Notes: generated by a model not told the origin, from the sequence alone. A stretch of DNA of 64,000 nt from Streptomyces sp. NBC_00247 (GCF_036188265.1 NZ_CP108093.1:5857001-5921000), one strand, 5' to 3'. Numbered from the stretch's first letter, positions 15,536 through 24,714 are shown. Made by a program: numbers and translations.

Positions 15536-18500
15536 CCCGCGCTCCCCTGGCTGGTGTGGCCGAGCCTGCGCAGGTCTGCCGAGCGGCTGCCGGCCGGCTG
15601 GAGGTCGGCGTACGGGTGCAGCCGGGCGCCCGAGGTGCCGTTGGCCAGCGTGCGCCCCGGCTGTGCGGGCGTGGGGTGCGGGCGCTCCCCGCCGAGCAGC
15701 GCGAGCGCGGCGGCGGGGCCCTCGTCCCGGCGGGCCGCCGCGATCCGGTCCAGGTCCCAGGCCATGGTGCCGACCACGGAGCGCCGGTTGCCGCGCACCT
15801 GCACGGTGCCGCGCACCAGCAGCAGCCCGCTGTGGAAGACGGTGTGCGCGCACGCCGGGTGGGAGTCCTCGAAGAAGACCAGGTCGACCATGCCCGAGCC
15901 GTCCTCCAGGGTGACGAAGATGATGCGCTTGCCGCTGGCGATGGGCGGGGTCTGCGTGGAGGCCCGCACCCCGGCGACCAGGACCTGCTGCCCCTGGCGC
16001 ACGTCGGCCAGGTGCGCGGCGTCCGTCGCGCCGATCTCCCGCAGCAGCCGGTGGTGGTGGACCATGAGGTGCCGGGACACGTCGATGCCCAGCGTGTTCA
16101 GCTCGGCGTCCAGCGCCTCGCGGCCGGTCATCTCCGGCAGACCGCTCGGCTCCGCCGCGCCCGCCGCGCCCGCGTGGAGGGCGAGCTGACCGTCGCCCGC
16201 GGAACGGGTGCGGGACTGCCGGTGCAGTTCGGCGACGTGCAGCAGCAGGTCCCGCCGGGTGAGCCGGCCCCCGTCGAGCCCGTCGAGCCCTGCGAACGCG
16301 CCGATCTCCACCAGGCGTTCCGCCAGCGGCCGGCTCGGGCGGGCCCGCTGCCAGAAGTCCGACAGCGAGTCGTAGGGCTGACCGGCCTCGATCCGGGCGC
16401 TCTCGTCCTCGGTGATACCGCGTACGGAGGACAGCGCGAGCCGCACCCCCCACCGCTCGTCGTCGGTCCGCTCCACGGCGTACCCGGTGCGGGAACGGTT
16501 GACGTCCACGGGAAGTACGGGCACGCCCCGGCGGCGGGCGTCGGCGACGACGACGCGCCTGGGCCACATCCCGGGGTCGTGTTCGAGCAGCCCGGCGAGG
16601 AGGAACGCGGGGTGGTGCGCCTTGAGCCAGGCGCTCTGCAGCGCCGGTACGGCGAAGGCCACCGCGTGCGCGCGGCAGAAACCGTAGGCGCCGAACGCCT
16701 CCACCGTCGCCCACACCTTCGCGCGGACCTCGGGGTCGTAGCCCCGGGCCGACGCGCGGTCGTGGAACCACTTCTTCATGGCGGGCAGCCGCTTCCCGTC
16801 CCCGAGCGCCCGGCGGCCCACCTCGGCCATCGCCCGGTCGCAGCCGGTCATCACGGAGAGGGTCTCGATGATCTGCTCGTGCCAGATGGTGACCCCGTAG
16901 GTGTCGGCGAGCACCGGTTCGAGGTCGGGGTGGGCGTAGGCGGGGGCTTTTCCGTGCCGCGCGGCGACGTACCGCTCGGGCATGCCTCCGGCGACCGGTC
17001 CCGGGCGGAAGAGGCTGATGTCGGCGATGACGTCCTGCGGATTGCGCGGCTGGAGACGGGAGAGCAGATCCTGCTGACCGGGCGATTCGAGCTGGAACAG
17101 CCCGATCGTCTCGCTCTGCTGGATGAGCTTGAACGCGAAGACGTCGTCGAGCGGCACCTGCTCCGGGTCGTCCAGGTCGATCCGGTCGCCGGTCGCGCGT
17201 TCGATCTCGTCGACGGCGTGGGCCATCGCGGACTGCATCCGTACCCCGAGCACGTCGAGCTTGATGTTGCCCAGCGCCTCCACCTCCTCCTTCGCGGCCA
17301 TGGCCATGGGGTAGTCGCCCTGCGGGGTGGGCTGCACCGGCAGCCGGTCCAGCAGGCTCGCGTCGCTGATGATCACCCCGCACGGGTGCATGGCCATGCC
17401 GTGCACCAGGGAGTCGAGCCCCTCGGCGAGCTCCCACAGCGGCCCGTAACGTTTCGCCCGGGACGCCAGAGCGCGCAGCTCGGGCAGTTCGGCGAGGGCG
17501 CTCGTGATGTCGGAGGCCCGCAGGTGCGGGAAGCTCTTGGCGATCCGGTCCACCTCGTCCGGCGCGATGCCGAGCGCGAGGCCGGTGTCCCGCAGCGCGC
17601 GGCGGGCCCGGTAGGTCTCGGGCATCGCGGTGACCGCGACCCGCTCCTTGCCGAACCGGGCGAAAATCGCGTCGTAGCACTCCAGCCGCCGCGCCGACTC
17701 CACGTCGATGTCGATGTCCGGGAGCGACGCGCGCCGCTCGCTGAGGAAGCGTTCGAACAGCAGCCGGTGATCCAGCGGGTTGGCGGTGGCGATGTCCAGG
17801 GTGTGGCAGACCATCGAGCCCGCTCCGGAACCACGGGCCGCGACCCGGATGCCCAGCTCGCGGATGTCCGCCACCGCCTGGCCGACGGCGAGGAAGTACG
17901 AGTCGTACCCCAGCCGGGAGATCACCCCGAGTTCCATCTCCAGCCGCTCCCGGGCGTCCGCGTCACGGTCCAGGCCCCGGCGGACCAGCCCCGCCTCGGA
18001 GCGCTCGCGCAGCAGCCGGGCGGCGCCCCCGGCGTCCGGCCCGGCGCCGAACAGGGACGCTTCCGGGAAGTGCCGCCTCCCCAGGCCGAGGTCCGCCCCC
18101 GGGGCGAGGACGCACCCGGCGGCCGTCGCGGCGGTGTCCGCGAGCAGCCGGCGTGCCCGGCGGTCGTCAAGACCGGCGGACGCGGCGATCGCGCGGGCGA
18201 CGGCGACCATGGCGCCCTCGCCCTTGAGCCAGCGCTGTCCGCTGTCCAGGCGGCGCCGGTCGACGGGGCGCAGCAGCCGTGCGGCGTCCAGCACGTCGGC
18301 CAGGCGGTGCTGTGCGGGGTCTGCGTAGCGGACCGCGTTGGAGAGCACGGCGGTGACGCCGGTACGGTCGGCCAGCGCCAGGGTACGGGCCGCCAGCCGC
18401 AGCGACCCCGGGCCCGTGCCGGCCCGCTGGTAGGCCACGGTCTCCAGCCGCAGCCCGCTGCCGAAGATCTGCCGCCACGGCGCCAGCAGCTTCACCGCGA

Positions 18501-18993
18501 CGTCCTCGCGGCCCGCCGCCAGCGCCCGTACCGGCTCCGACAGCGGGCCCAGCAGCACGGTCAGCCCGGGGCCGCCGTGCTCACGCAGCGCCGCCCACGG
18601 CACCACCGGCGCGACACCGGACACCGCTCCGGCGTGGGCCGCCGAGGTGATGCGGCAGAGCCGCGCCCAGCCGGTCCGGTCCTGCGCGAGCAGTACGACG
18701 CGCAGCGGCGGTTCGACGACGTGGGAGCCCCCGCGCGCGGGGGTGCGCGGACGCTCGGCCGGAGGCGGTGGGGCGAGGGCCTCCACCGCGAGGTCGATGC
18801 CGAAGACCGGCCGCACCCCTTCCCGGGCGCAGGCCTGGGCGAATCGAACAGCGCCGGTCACGGTGGACCGGTCGGTGAGCGCCAGATCCGGCAGGCCGAG
18901 TTCGGCCGCCCGCCGGGCGAGGAGCTCGGGGTGGGCGGCGCCGTAGCGGGCGGAGTAACCGGACGCGACGTGCAGATGGGCGAAGCCCGCCAT
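15532..18993 (-). CDS. dnaE2: Error-prone DNA polymerase III alpha subunit DnaE2
   Basis: An 1153-residue C-family polymerase. ATG 18993 is preceded by GGAGG. The PHP domain opens with FAHLHVASGYS, PHP strands continue to about residue 280, and the palm bears PDIDIDVES with the catalytic aspartates. The finger domain holds FQLESPGQQDLL and GLFQ motifs, and an OB-fold near the C-terminus contains VLVAGVRASTQTPPIASGKR and VTLEDGSGMVDLVFFED. At this length it fits DnaE2 rather than replicative DnaE1. DnaE2 carries out damage-induced translesion synthesis with ImuB, whose gene overlaps this one. A LexA-like box 52 bases upstream suggests SOS control. Confidence 0.92.
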   Translation of the reverse strand: MAGFAHLHVASGYSARYGAAHPELLARRAAELGLPDLALTDRSTVTGAVRFAQACAREGVRPVFGIDLAVEALAPPPPAERPRTPARGGSHVVEPPLRVVLLAQDRTGWARLCRITSAAHAGAVSGVAPVVPWAALREHGGPGLTVLLGPLSEPVRALAAGREDVAVKLLAPWRQIFGSGLRLETVAYQRAGTGPGSLRLAARTLALADRTGVTAVLSNAVRYADPAQHRLADVLDAARLLRPVDRRRLDSGQRWLKGEGAMVAVARAIAASAGLDDRRARRLLADTAATAAGCVLAPGADLGLGRRHFPEASLFGAGPDAGGAARLLRERSEAGLVRRGLDRDADARERLEMELGVISRLGYDSYFLAVGQAVADIRELGIRVAARGSGAGSMVCHTLDIATANPLDHRLLFERFLSERRASLPDIDIDVESARRLECYDAIFARFGKERVAVTAMPETYRARRALRDTGLALGIAPDEVDRIAKSFPHLRASDITSALAELPELRALASRAKRYGPLWELAEGLDSLVHGMAMHPCGVIISDASLLDRLPVQPTPQGDYPMAMAAKEEVEALGNIKLDVLGVRMQSAMAHAVDEIERATGDRIDLDDPEQVPLDDVFAFKLIQQSETIGLFQLESPGQQDLLSRLQPRNPQDVIADISLFRPGPVAGGMPERYVAARHGKAPAYAHPDLEPVLADTYGVTIWHEQIIETLSVMTGCDRAMAEVGRRALGDGKRLPAMKKWFHDRASARGYDPEVRAKVWATVEAFGAYGFCRAHAVAFAVPALQSAWLKAHHPAFLLAGLLEHDPGMWPRRVVVADARRRGVPVLPVDVNRSRTGYAVERTDDERWGVRLALSSVRGITEDESARIEAGQPYDSLSDFWQRARPSRPLAERLVEIGAFAGLDGLDGGRLTRRDLLLHVAELHRQSRTRSAGDGQLALHAGAAGAAEPSGLPEMTGREALDAELNTLGIDVSRHLMVHHHRLLREIGATDAAHLADVRQGQQVLVAGVRASTQTPPIASGKRIIFVTLEDGSGMVDLVFFEDSHPACAHTVFHSGLLLVRGTVQVRGNRRSVVGTMAWDLDRIAAARRDEGPAAALALLGGERPHPTPAQPGRTLANGTSGARLHPYADLQPAGSRSADLRRLGHTSQGSAG

Positions 18994-19044
18994 GCCGCAC
19001 CTCCATTCCGCCACCCCATTTCTGACTTTTTCCCGATACGTTCC

Positions 19045-19060
19045 TCGTACGTTCGTTCGA
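19045..19060 (-). promoter_or_regulatory. Candidate LexA (SOS) box upstream of dnaE2
   Basis: Read on the minus strand this is TCGAACGAACGTACGA. It matches the actinobacterial SOS pattern TCGAAC-N4-GTTCGA at 11 of 12 defined positions and lies 52 bases before the dnaE2 start, the right place for repression by LexA. Confidence 0.6.
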
Positions 19061-19276
19061 TTACCTTAACTCCCTCGCCCCAGGTCGGCGAGCGGGTAAG
19101 GGGCCGGTCGGTGCGGAAGTAATCGAACAGAGGGCGGCGTGGTGAGCTGCCGGGCCGTCACCCCCGTCGCGCGGCGCGGGACTTGGGTCCGAGGGGGTCT
19201 TCGCGGTGCGCGTCCCCGCTGTCCCGCATGACCTTCGCCACCCGGTGCGGGCGGTGTTCCGCCCCGGCCGGACCGG

Positions 19277-19575
19277 GTGGCGCGTGCCTGGTGGGTGGCG
19301 AGAGTCGCCTGCCGGGATGGTGATGTGGACCTGGAGCATGTCCTTCTCCGCGGGAACCCGGCGCTCGACTTCGTCGCCGCACCGCGCGCACGCCGGTCCG
19401 CCCGGTTCGAGATGTTCGCGTCGCCGGACCGGCTGGACGCCCGGTGTCTCGAATCCGGCCTCGTCGACACGGTCGCTCCGGCCGGCGCCTCCCACGTGGG
19501 GCGGGCGACCGTCGTCCGGGAGGCCGTGTACGCGGCCGATCGCCGGAGCCCGCGCCCGCTGTGCGGGGCGGCCCC
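19277..19575 (+). pseudogene. Remnant of an ABATE/CGNR zinc-finger-type regulator gene
   Basis: Residues read from this strand begin DVDLEHVLLRGNPALDFVAA, then ARFEMFASPDRLDARCLESGLVDT and RATVVREAVYAADR. This follows the N-terminal ABATE domain of CGNR zinc-finger proteins (a GNPALDFVGT-like start, an R-ExL-xxPxxLxxW block, and the R-E-A-V-Y helix). After about 19570 the similarity stops and the frame runs into sequence that codes sensibly only on the other strand; the CGNR zinc finger itself is absent. I read it as a 3'-truncated gene. Confidence 0.5.
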
Positions 19576-19579
19576 GGTG

Positions 19580-19880
19580 TCAGGCCTGCCGCGTCCGGTC
19601 CCGCACCTCCGGCCGCGCCCCGAAGCCGGCAGCCTTGTACGTGGCGGCGCCGCCTATGTGAGAACTCGGTGTGCACACGCGCACGCTCGACGAGCCCTCC
19701 TCCCGCGACCCGGCCACCGTGATCGCCCGGCCGTAGCCGCGACCGCGGTGGGACTCGGGTACGCCCGTCGGCTCGACCGGCCCCGGCTTCCCCGGGCCGA
19801 CCGACCGCACCGTCACCGCCGCCGCGGCCTCGCCCCACTCGTCATGGGTGCCCAGGCGGCGGGCACCGTCCGCGTAGAGC
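19580..19880 (-). pseudogene. Remnant of a GNAT acetyltransferase gene
   Basis: On the minus strand the segment ends with the block EPTGVPESHRGRGYGRAITV, then SSSVRVCTPSSHIGGAATYK and AAGFGARPEVRDRTRQA before a stop. This is the acetyl-CoA-binding R-x-x-G-x-G/A loop and the C-terminal strand of a GNAT enzyme. No credible N-terminal half lies upstream: the frame passes into low-complexity sequence and the lipase promoter. It abuts the ABATE remnant tail to tail, so one deletion could have truncated both. Confidence 0.5.
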
Positions 19881-20044
19881 GGTCCCGCCGGCGCCGTGCC
19901 GGCGTCCGCACAGTTTTTACCGACGCGTAACTTCCCCCGCGAACCTACTCGCGCGTAATTTGACATGAGCACATAAAGCTTGTGGTCCGGGCCACAGGGT
20001 GAACCCCCACATCGCAACTCCCTGAGCCGCAAGGAGATCCCACG

Positions 20045-20941
20045 ATGCTGCCCTGGACCCGTACGCCGCGAGCCCCGCGTGCGCGGAGAACTCTCGCCGC
20101 CCTGCTCCTCGCCGTCGCCGCCCTCGCCGGCCCCTCGGCCGCCGCGGTGGCGGCCCCTTCCGCAGGGGAGGCCGCCGCCACCACGAGCGGCTGGAACGAC
20201 TACTCCTGCAAGCCCTCCGCCGCGCACCCGCGTCCCGTCGTCCTCGTCCACGGGACCTTCGGGAACTCCGTCGACAACTGGCTCGTCCTCGCCCCCTACC
20301 TGGTGGCCCGGGGCTACTGCGTCTTCTCCCTCGACTACGGACAGCTCCCCGGCGTGCCGGTCTTCAACGGTCTCGGCCCCATCGACAAGTCCGCCGCCCA
20401 GCTCAGCGCGTTCGTCGACAAGGTGCTCGCCGCCACCGGCAAGTCGAAGGCCGACCTCGTGGGCCACTCCCAGGGCGGCATGATGCCGAACTACTACCTG
20501 AAGTTCCTCGGCGGCGCCGCCAAGGTGAACGCGCTCGTCGCCCTCGCCCCCGACAACCACGGCACCACCCTCCTCGGGCTGACCAAGCTGCTGCCCTACT
20601 TCCCCGGCGCGGAGTCCCTGCTGAACGCAGCCACCCCCGGCCTCGCCGACCAGGTGGCCGGATCGCCGTTCGTCACCAAGCTCAACTCCCTCCCCGACAC
20701 CGTGGCCGGGGTGAAGTACACCGTCATCTCGACCCGGTACGACGAGGTCGTCACCCCCTACCGCACCCAGTACCTGAGCGGCGCGAACGTGCGCAACGTC
20801 CTGCTCCAGGACCTGTGCGCGGTCGATCTCTCCGAGCACGTCCTCATCGGCACCACCGACAAGATCGCCTTCCACGAGGTGGCCAACGCGCTCGACCCGG
20901 CGCACGCCACCACGACGGACTGCACCTCCGTGCTCAGCTGA
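20045..20941 (+). CDS. Secreted triacylglycerol lipase/esterase
   Basis: A 298-residue secreted alpha/beta hydrolase; ATG 20045 has AAGGAG 8 bases ahead. The basic, Arg-rich signal peptide with a hydrophobic core ends near residue 40. VVLVHGTFGNSVDNW gives the oxyanion loop, GHSQGG the nucleophile Ser, and an Asp-containing strand (STRYDEVVTPY) plus LSEHVLIG provide the acid and His. Cysteines flanking the core (YSCKPS, YCVFS, DLCAVD, TDCTSV) suggest disulfides. It resembles the Streptomyces EstA/LipC-type secreted lipases that cleave acylglycerols. The gene is alone and closed by a hairpin. Confidence 0.88.
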   Translation: MLPWTRTPRAPRARRTLAALLLAVAALAGPSAAAVAAPSAGEAAATTSGWNDYSCKPSAAHPRPVVLVHGTFGNSVDNWLVLAPYLVARGYCVFSLDYGQLPGVPVFNGLGPIDKSAAQLSAFVDKVLAATGKSKADLVGHSQGGMMPNYYLKFLGGAAKVNALVALAPDNHGTTLLGLTKLLPYFPGAESLLNAATPGLADQVAGSPFVTKLNSLPDTVAGVKYTVISTRYDEVVTPYRTQYLSGANVRNVLLQDLCAVDLSEHVLIGTTDKIAFHEVANALDPAHATTTDCTSVLS

Positions 20942-20946
20942 ACGAC

Positions 20947-20986
20947 GTCCCGTACGGCCCCCGACGGGCCGGGTGCCGTACGGGAC
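20947..20986 (+). terminator. Terminator after the lipase gene
   Basis: A perfect 12-bp stem GTCCCGTACGGC/GCCGTACGGGAC (20947-20958 with 20975-20986) 5 bases after the lipase stop. Confidence 0.75.
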
Positions 20987-21219
20987 CCGCCGGTCCGGCG
21001 GCCCCGGCCCCGGCCCCGGCATTCGTACGTACGGTTTCCGGGAGCCGGTCGGGAGCCGGCCGGGAAGCCGGAAGAACCGTCGGCGTCGGGCCGTCAGGGC
21101 CGTGGAAAAGCGTGTTGGCGCGCGTCCGGGCCGCAACCCCTGCCGTGTACGGCCGGGACCAGTCCCAATTCGTACCGTCCGTGCTCCGACGGCCGCCCGC
21201 TGCTGGGACCATGGAAGTC

Positions 21220-22770
21220 ATGACGACGATCAGTTACTGGGACGAGGCCGCCGACTCCTTCGACGAAGAACCCGACCACGGAATGCTCGACCCCGTCGTG
21301 CGCGACGCCTGGGCGCGGCGCCTGCAGAACTGGCTCCCCGTCACCTCCTGCGAGATCCTCGACCTCGGCTGCGGTACCGGCAGCCTCTCCCTGCTCGCCG
21401 TGGGCCAGGGCCACCGGGTCACCGGGGTCGACCAGTCGCCGCGCATGGTCGAGCAGGCGCGGGACAAACTCGCGGGAACCGGCTCCGAAGTGCTGATCGG
21501 CGACGCCGCCCGGCCGCCCACGGGCGGCCGGCGGTTCGACGTCGTCCTGGTCAGGCACGTCCTCTGGGCACTGCCCGATCCCGTGGCGGCCCTGGAGACC
21601 TGGTTCGGCCTGCTGAAGCCCGGCGGGCGGCTCGTCCTGATCGAGGGCGTATGGGGCGGGGTGGGCATCTCCGCCGAACTGCTCACCGCCCTGCTCGCCC
21701 CGCACACCGAGCGGATCCACCACGAACCGCTCTCCGGGGACTCCCGACTCTGGGGCAAGGACGTGGACGACGAGCGGTACGCCGTCGTGGCCCGCGCCGA
21801 ACCCCCAAGCCGCCACACCGAGGTCGTCGACGTCCACCTGATCCTCCGGCACGGCCCCCGGGTGCTGCTCGCCCGCCGGGCCGGCACGGGCTACGCGGAC
21901 GGCCTCCTCCACCTGCCCTCCGGCCACCTGGAGGACGGCGAGGACGTGCGCGAGGCGATCGTGCGCGAGGCGGCCGAGGAGATCGGGATCACCCTCCAGC
22001 CGGAGGAACTGCGCGTCGCCCTCGTCATGCACCACCGGGGCCCCGGCGGCAACCCGCGCACGGGCTGGTTCTTCGAAGCGGAGTACGACTCCGAGCGGGC
22101 GCCGTACAACGCGGAGCCCGACAAGTGCTCGGAGCTGGGCTGGTTCCGGCTGGACTCACTGCCCGAGGACATGGTCGCGTACTGCCGGGCCGGACTCGAC
22201 GGATACCGTTCGGGTGAGCACTTCCTGATCCACTGGCACGAGGACGGCGACGCGGTCGCCCACGACCCCGACGGCCCGCGCCGCGCCGTCCCGCTGGCGT
22301 CGGCGGGAGCCGGTACCGGACGGGTGCATCACATCGAGCTGTGGGTCGCCGACCTGGCGGTGGCGGCGCCCGGCTGGGACTGGCTGCTCGGCCGGCTGGG
22401 CCACCTGCCGTACCAGCGCTGGTCCCACGGCCGCAGCTGGCGGCGCGGCGACAGCTACGTCGTGATCGAGGAGTCGCCGGACGCGGTCGCACGCACCCAC
22501 GACCGGCTCCGCCCCGGCCTCAACCACCTGGCGTTCCACGTCGAGGACCGGGAGGCGCTCGACGCACTCGCGGCGGAGGCCCCGGCGCACGGCTGGCGGC
22601 TGCTCTTCGCCGACCGGCACCCCTACGCGGGAGGCGAGGGCCACCGGGCCGCGTACCTGGAGAACGACTCGGGATTCGAGGTCGAGCTCGTGGCGGGCGG
22701 TCCGGCCCGGGAGGAGCCCGCGCCGTGCGCGGGCGAACCGGCGGCCGGGAGGCAGGTCCCCGCCGTCTGA
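21220..22770 (+). CDS. Methyltransferase-Nudix-VOC three-domain fusion protein
   Basis: A 516-residue protein in one uninterrupted frame. ATG 21220 (SYWDEAAD follows) is chosen; ATG 21211 is a near equal. Residues 1-190 are a class I SAM methyltransferase: ILDLGCGTGSLSLLA, VTGVDQSP and LLKPGGRLVLIEG. Residues 205-335 are a Nudix hydrolase, with the box GHLEDGEDVREAIVREAAEEIG (GX5EX7REUXEEXG), and a GWFxLD strand. Residues about 368-490 are a VOC/glyoxalase unit beginning VHHIELWVADLAVAAPGWDW and ending HRAAYLENDSGFEVELV. The methyltransferase-Nudix pair is known in Streptomyces; the added VOC domain is not usual to my knowledge. No stop separates it, though an internal GTG at 22323 could start a separate VOC protein. 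The substrates are unknown. Confidence 0.85.
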   Translation: MTTISYWDEAADSFDEEPDHGMLDPVVRDAWARRLQNWLPVTSCEILDLGCGTGSLSLLAVGQGHRVTGVDQSPRMVEQARDKLAGTGSEVLIGDAARPPTGGRRFDVVLVRHVLWALPDPVAALETWFGLLKPGGRLVLIEGVWGGVGISAELLTALLAPHTERIHHEPLSGDSRLWGKDVDDERYAVVARAEPPSRHTEVVDVHLILRHGPRVLLARRAGTGYADGLLHLPSGHLEDGEDVREAIVREAAEEIGITLQPEELRVALVMHHRGPGGNPRTGWFFEAEYDSERAPYNAEPDKCSELGWFRLDSLPEDMVAYCRAGLDGYRSGEHFLIHWHEDGDAVAHDPDGPRRAVPLASAGAGTGRVHHIELWVADLAVAAPGWDWLLGRLGHLPYQRWSHGRSWRRGDSYVVIEESPDAVARTHDRLRPGLNHLAFHVEDREALDALAAEAPAHGWRLLFADRHPYAGGEGHRAAYLENDSGFEVELVAGGPAREEPAPCAGEPAAGRQVPAV

Positions 22771-22780
22771 CGGGCCGTAC

Positions 22781-22810
22781 CCGCCCCGTACCGGGTCCGG
22801 TGCGGGGCGG
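22781..22810. terminator. Bidirectional hairpin between two convergent VOC-fusion genes
   Basis: A 12-bp stem with one G-U pair (22781-22792 with 22799-22810) in the 50-base gap between the two convergent stops. Confidence 0.65.
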
Positions 22811-22820
22811 ACGTGAACGG

Positions 22821-23759
22821 TCAGCGGGCGACGATGCAGAAGGGGTGGCCCGCCGGGTCGGTGAGGACCCGCCACCGGGCGCCGGCCGGCTGGAACGCCG
22901 GCTTCGCCGCGCCCAGTTCCAGAAGCATGCCCTCCGCCTCGTCGAGATCGTCGACGTCGAAGTCCAGATGCGCCTGCTGGGGCGTGGTGCCACCGTCGCC
23001 GGGCCACTGGGGAGCCCGGTGGCCCTCCACCCGCTGGAAGCCGATGTGCAGACCGTCCTCGCGGGTGAGACCGGCGAACCCGGCGCCGGAACCGGGGTGG
23101 AGGGCGTATCCGGTGGCCCGCTGGTAGAAGGCCGCCAGCGCCAGGGGGTCGGGGCAGTCGAGGGCGATCGAGGTGAGCCTCATCCGCCGGGGGTGTGCGT
23201 CCGGGCCGGGGCGGGACGCCCCGGCGTCCGTCAGCAGTGCCGGAAGCAGGCCCGCCCGGGCGATGCCCTCCAGCGCGTCCAGGGCGCCGGCCGCCTCCCG
23301 GGCCGCGACCGGATCGCGCTCGGCCAGCCCGCTCGCCGCGAACTCGTCCTCGTCCAGGCGCAGGATCTCGGAGGCGTCCGCGGACACCCAGAGGTCCAGG
23401 TCCAGATCCTCCACCCGTACCTCGCCGCCGCCGACGACGCAGGGGCGGGTGATGTCGCAGTACCAGCCCTTCAACAACCCGTCGCCCGTGCGGACTTCCT
23501 TCACCGCGTACCACCGGTCGCGCCAGTAGTGCTCGGTGAGGACGTCGCCGGGCGCGAACGCCACGAACCCGAAGTCCCGTACCCCCGGGGCGGCCCACGG
23601 GGCGAGGACGGTCACCCGGCTGCCGTCGTCGGCCAGTTCCCGGGCCGGGTAGCGGATCTTCGTCCGTCCGGCCTTGGTCAGGACGACGGTCACCTCCGCG
23701 GCAACCTCGCCCGTCCCGTCAGCGGGTCCGTCAGCGGGTGATGCCGAGTGTGCGGACAT
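22821..23759 (-). CDS. DUF402-VOC fusion protein
   Basis: A 312-residue protein; ATG 23759 follows GGAGG at 5 bases. Residues about 20-150 are a DUF402 domain (DVLTEHYWRDRWYAVKEV, GWYCDITRP, VEDLDLDLWVSADAS), the fold of FomD, a nucleotide-conjugate phosphatase, with the D-L-D-L-D/W metal-binding pattern in place. Residues about 190-312 form a VOC domain starting RLTSIALDCPDPLALAAFYQ, with AHLDFDVDD and GHPFCIV. Both domains are also found alone in Streptomyces. The start overlaps the last 29 bases of the acetyltransferase gene on the same strand, so the two are coupled. The metal-dependent substrate is unknown. Confidence 0.83.
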   Translation of the reverse strand: MSAHSASPADGPADGTGEVAAEVTVVLTKAGRTKIRYPARELADDGSRVTVLAPWAAPGVRDFGFVAFAPGDVLTEHYWRDRWYAVKEVRTGDGLLKGWYCDITRPCVVGGGEVRVEDLDLDLWVSADASEILRLDEDEFAASGLAERDPVAAREAAGALDALEGIARAGLLPALLTDAGASRPGPDAHPRRMRLTSIALDCPDPLALAAFYQRATGYALHPGSGAGFAGLTREDGLHIGFQRVEGHRAPQWPGDGGTTPQQAHLDFDVDDLDEAEGMLLELGAAKPAFQPAGARWRVLTDPAGHPFCIVAR

Positions 23760-24660
23760 GACGTACCTCCGTGGCGCATGTCTGGTAACCGAACCAGGCG
23801 TTGATGGCGAGCATGGGGCCGTTGCCGGCGTCGTTGCCGGTGTAGGCCATGGTGAATCCGGCGTCCTTGGCGCGGTGCAGGGAGTCGTTCTTCGCGATCT
23901 TGGCAAGACCGCGCCCCCGGTGGGCCCGCCCGGTGCCCGTCATCCCGGAGGCGTACCGGGTGGCGCCGTCGGTGGTCGCCAGGCTGAAGGCGGCGGGCTC
24001 CCCGTCGACCAGGACCACCGAGGTGAGCGAGCGGTCGACCACGGGATGGTGCCAGGTCGAGGCCAGCCAGTGCTCGTAGTCGGTGAGCAGGCTCGGGACA
24101 TCGCCCGGCTCGTCCGCCGTGACCTCGGCGTCCAGGGCGAAGAGCGCTCGCGGGTCGTCCGCGAAGTCCTCCGCACTCCTCAACTCCACACCGGGTGGCA
24201 GTTCTCGACGTGGCGGCAGGCGTTCCGTCGCCAGGTCGAGCGAGAGGAAGTGGGCGGAGCGGCTCGGTGCGTACCCCCGCACGCGCGCGAAGGCACGGCT
24301 GACCGGATCGTCGAGCACCCAGCTGAGGATCTCCACCGCGCCCAGACCGGCGAGATGGGCCTCGGCCACCCGGACCAGTCCGGACCCGCTGCCCCGGCCG
24401 AGCCGGTCGGGGTGGGTGTAGACATTGCAGAAACCCTGCCCCGGCCGGGCGCTGTCGTGGCAGATGCCGACCTGCGCGGTACCGATCACCTCGCCCCGGT
24501 CCTCGGCCACGAGCAGCCGCAGATGCCGTTCGGGAGGGGAGGTCGCGAGGTCGTGCGCCCACTGGCCGGGAACGGAGACCAGAAACGGAAGGGCCGCGCG
24601 CCGCACCGCCTCCCAGCCGTCGGCGTCCTCCGGACGGAAATCCCTGACGGTCACAGTCAT
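23731..24660 (-). CDS. Tandem-GNAT acetyltransferase
   Basis: A 309-residue protein with two GNAT folds. The first half has RLLVAEDRGEVIGTAQV and DRLGRGSGSGLVR, where the acetyl-CoA loop is R-L-G-R-G-S-G; the second half has FSLATTDGATRYASGMTGT and RAHRGRGLAKIAKNDSLHRA, with its own R-G-R-G-L loop, ending in NGPMLAINAWFGYQ. The double arrangement resembles mycothiol synthase-like and Eis-unrelated acetyltransferases. The acceptor is unknown. It leads a two-gene operon with the DUF402-VOC gene and is divergent from a GntR-type regulator 71 bases away, which may control it. Confidence 0.85.
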   Translation of the reverse strand: MTVTVRDFRPEDADGWEAVRRAALPFLVSVPGQWAHDLATSPPERHLRLLVAEDRGEVIGTAQVGICHDSARPGQGFCNVYTHPDRLGRGSGSGLVRVAEAHLAGLGAVEILSWVLDDPVSRAFARVRGYAPSRSAHFLSLDLATERLPPRRELPPGVELRSAEDFADDPRALFALDAEVTADEPGDVPSLLTDYEHWLASTWHHPVVDRSLTSVVLVDGEPAAFSLATTDGATRYASGMTGTGRAHRGRGLAKIAKNDSLHRAKDAGFTMAYTGNDAGNGPMLAINAWFGYQTCATEVRHVRTLGITR

Positions 24661-24714
24661 GGCGCGACCCTACGCAGAGGATGTGACGGGCCGCCTCCGG
24701 ATTTCCGGGCGGGA

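Noticed and set aside
15556..19122. A very long open frame antisense to dnaE2 (plus strand)
   Set aside because: Its residues are Arg/Gly/Val-rich without motifs, while the minus strand codes a clear DnaE2 with PHP and palm motifs. It is an artefact of high third-position GC.
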